Assembly: GCA_963519075.1 (NCBI GenBank)
Contig: CAUQMH010000079.1
Span: forward strand, 1 to 7,008
Direction of reading: 5' to 3'
Source: JABCPE02 sp963519075
GTDB taxonomy: Bacteria > Bacteroidota > Bacteroidia > Flavobacteriales > Weeksellaceae
Length of the DNA: 7,008 nucleotides
The notes under the pieces were generated by a model. The model worked only from the letters and a program-made list of their open reading frames with translations. It was not told the origin of the DNA and ran no database searches. Made by a program: the position numbers and the translations under genes. Positions 5,227 through 7,008 of the stretch are shown piece by piece (positions within the stretch are counted from its first letter, which is position 1; every line of letters begins with the position of its first letter).

Positions 5227-7008
5227 TTATTCCTCTACATACTCCTTGACAGGAACTACTGTATCAAATGCTCCTATGAATCGTAAGCCTTCATATGTGA
5301 CTTTTCCTGTGTAGACAAGTGAGGCATCTTCATAGTATTTAAACTTCAATACAGCATCATTCATCATCACGCTATTAAACAGTCCCAAATTTTGCAGGAG
5401 TTCAAAATCTTTTACCTCTATCCCTGTTACTTTTTTGAAAAGTTCTGGCTCTAATTTAGTAATAACATCTCTAAGAGTCTGCTCCCTATGTTCAGACAAA
5501 TACATAAAGACAGGAATTCTTGTTGCAAATTTTATCAATTTCTCCTGAATCTGTTTCCTTTTACTCTTGTATTCTTTCTCTTCTTCTGTTATTTCTTTTT
5601 TGGTTTTAGAATCCATTTCTTCTCCCGCCTCTGCAAACTCTTTCTTTGTTTTCTTTACTTTTTCAGATTTATTGATGATGGTTTCTATATCTTGGCTCAG
5701 ACTTCGGAATCCTTCTATATTTTCTAATACTTGCAAAGCCTCTTTATTACTTAAAAGTTTCTGCAAAGTAACATTATCTACATTTACCAATAATGAGGAC
5801 TCCCATCGTCTAGCTAACAGAGTAGCAGAAGTCCCGCTACTAGCAATGTCTAAGATATCCGCAGCATTTATTTCCTTCATACTACTTCCATCATACGCCA
5901 ATATAGGCAGGAAACTGATAAGCTCTGCTACCTTTTCTTCTGAAGAAACATTAGGATTTACATTAAGACTATGGGCATAGGATGCCACTTGTTTCAAAGC
6001 TCTATTGATACTAAAATCAAATACATAGCATTCATTTTTAATGATTTCCTGCTGGTTTGGACTGTCTCCATTTGGATTTTTGATAACCCAAGGTGTCTGC
6101 ACCCTAAAAATAGATTGGAAATAAGTTTCTGGACTAGAAGTGTTTCTCAGCATCAAAATCCCTGACCAAGGCGGTACAGACACTCCAGTAGTCAGTTTCC
6201 CACAGGAAAGAACAATAGTCTTAGTTTTTAATGGATTACCCATAGCTTTTTTCACAGGCTTCAGTGCTTCTACACCTATTCCTACTTCTTTTCCTGCACA
6301 CACAACAATATCATAATCATGGAAAAAATTATTCTGTGCCTTGGCTAGTAAATTTGCCATAGCACAGCAGGATGCCACATTAGGCAGGAACCAAAAAGTA
6401 TGCTGTAGAATCCCCAGTAGTCGTGTATCCGAAAAAGGCATTGGCGGTTTTTTCTTACCTTGTTTTAGGTCAGACTCTATATTACCCGAAAATTGTCCAC
6501 GGATAAGGTTCAGCCATTTTTGTACCTCATCTTCATATTTGAAAACAGCCTCTTTATTTTTTCCCTCGGTTGAGAAAAAAGTATTGAGGTCAAACTCATC
6601 AAACTCTCCTTTAGCAGCTACATTCTTTATTTCATCAGGAATTTGGTAGGTCATCATGACCATTCTTGGGAGTGAAGCATATGGATTGTTCTCACCCTTC
6701 CATTCTGCCTTAGCTTTTTGCTCATCAGAATAAGTCCAGTTATAGATTTGTTCCTCTATAAATTCTCCCCCTGCGATGGCACGAAACGGAGTTCCTGAAA
6801 GATAAAGATAATGCTTGGTAGTGATAGGTAATAGTCCTTCATCAAAATAGCTAAAATCCTCCGCTTTACCAGATTCTTCAGCTTCCAGTTCTTTTATCTC
6901 TTGCTGTATTTCCTCTATTTCTTCCTTTTCTTCTTTATCAAAAAGGTCTTTAGACTTGTCTCGCCATGCACCAAAATGGTATTCATCAAAAATCACACAG
7001 TCCCAGTC
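5227..7008 (-). CDS. SF2 helicase/restriction-enzyme subunit, C-terminal part
   Basis: ATP-dependent DNA translocase of the type found in restriction enzymes (Res-like). It probably moves along or cleaves foreign DNA with partner domains not visible here. The frame is open to the right edge (its first residues are DWDC before VIFDEYH), so the true start is outside the window and 593 residues are seen. Helicase motifs in the fragment are DEYH (8-11, motif II/Walker B), SGTPF (71-75, motif III), TTGVSVP (273-279, motif V) and QSIFRVQTPW (298-307, motif VI with the arginine). ATP-binding motif I must lie upstream, beyond the window. Two highly charged helical stretches occur, at about 22-48 and 440-494, the second probably a coiled-coil. 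The gene ends with TAA at 5229-5227, convergent with the Rep-like gene. No methylase or nuclease domain is seen, so the R-M role is inferred from motif style and the defence context. Confidence 0.85.
   Translation of the reverse strand, partial: DWDCVIFDEYHFGAWRDKSKDLFDKEEKEEIEEIQQEIKELEAEESGKAEDFSYFDEGLLPITTKHYLYLSGTPFRAIAGGEFIEEQIYNWTYSDEQKAKAEWKGENNPYASLPRMVMMTYQIPDEIKNVAAKGEFDEFDLNTFFSTEGKNKEAVFKYEDEVQKWLNLIRGQFSGNIESDLKQGKKKPPMPFSDTRLLGILQHTFWFLPNVASCCAMANLLAKAQNNFFHDYDIVVCAGKEVGIGVEALKPVKKAMGNPLKTKTIVLSCGKLTTGVSVPPWSGILMLRNTSSPETYFQSIFRVQTPWVIKNPNGDSPNQQEIIKNECYVFDFSINRALKQVASYAHSLNVNPNVSSEEKVAELISFLPILAYDGSSMKEINAADILDIASSGTSATLLARRWESSLLVNVDNVTLQKLLSNKEALQVLENIEGFRSLSQDIETIINKSEKVKKTKKEFAEAGEEMDSKTKKEITEEEKEYKSKRKQIQEKLIKFATRIPVFMYLSEHREQTLRDVITKLEPELFKKVTGIEVKDFELLQNLGLFNSVMMNDAVLKFKYYEDASLVYTGKVTYEGLRFIGAFDTVVPVKEYVEE

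Noticed and set aside
5488..6649. Several plus-strand open frames across 5488-6649
   Set aside because: They are antisense to the helicase coding sequence, which has clear motifs. Their Phe/Ser-rich translations are typical of reverse-complement shadows.
6994..6996. GTG at 6996 as the start of the helicase gene
   Set aside because: The frame continues open to the window edge with plausible residues (DWDC) and the helicase motif I is missing, so the gene clearly begins beyond 7008.
1..7008. CRISPR array, tRNA, rRNA or complete insertion sequence
   Set aside because: I saw no regularly spaced repeats of CRISPR length, no cloverleaf or rRNA-like sequence, and no transposase frame. Only short repeats, reported separately, are present.

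Overview
The window looks like accessory DNA inserted beside a core gene in a low-GC Bacteroidota chromosome, probably Flavobacteriia. Three things suggest this. A human-type adenylosuccinate lyase (purB) sits at the left edge. Intergenic DNA is very AT-rich, and there are two exact matches to the Bacteroidota -7 promoter box TAnnTTTG (828-835 and 3471-3478). Several genes have weak or A-rich leaders rather than strong Shine-Dalgarno sites. Genus assignment is not possible by eye.

Layout. 1-463 (minus): the first 154 residues of purB, reading off the left edge. 464-853: the purB leader; an ATG-less open frame (587-787) that looks like the C-terminal tail of a truncated gene, possibly a tyrosine recombinase; a good terminator (794-826); and a promoter box directly abutting it. 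854-3440 (plus): a compact three-gene unit. It holds an AbiEi-type antitoxin (TTG start), an AbiEii-type nucleotidyltransferase toxin (ATGA overlap), and an unrecognised 301-residue protein that follows with a 2-nt gap. 3441-3502: a control region with three helically phased CCGAAT copies, a promoter box and a palindrome at the start codon. 3503-3790: a small HTH/excisionase-like DNA-binding protein. 3791-3958: a structured, repeat-rich intergenic region. 3959-4888: a protein resembling the gene II/Rep type of replication initiator, closed by a 17-bp-stem terminator. 4940-5226: AT-rich DNA with a palindrome and a 19-codon scrap resembling the end of a RelE/ParE toxin on the minus strand. 5227-7008 (minus): the C-terminal 593 residues of a large SF2 helicase of restriction-enzyme type, reading in from beyond the right edge.

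How it fits together. AbiEi/AbiEii is a type IV toxin-antitoxin and abortive-infection pair. Its operon appears to include a third, uncharacterised gene, which is the best candidate here for something undescribed. The HTH and Rep-like genes look like the core of a small integrated element (IME, plasmid or phage-like). The structured segments before the Rep-like gene are candidates for its origin or operator. The right-hand helicase suggests a restriction-modification system, so the locus resembles a defence island built on mobile-element remnants. The AbiE pair and purB are secure. The integrase-tail, Rep and toxin-scrap assignments are inferences made without database searching.
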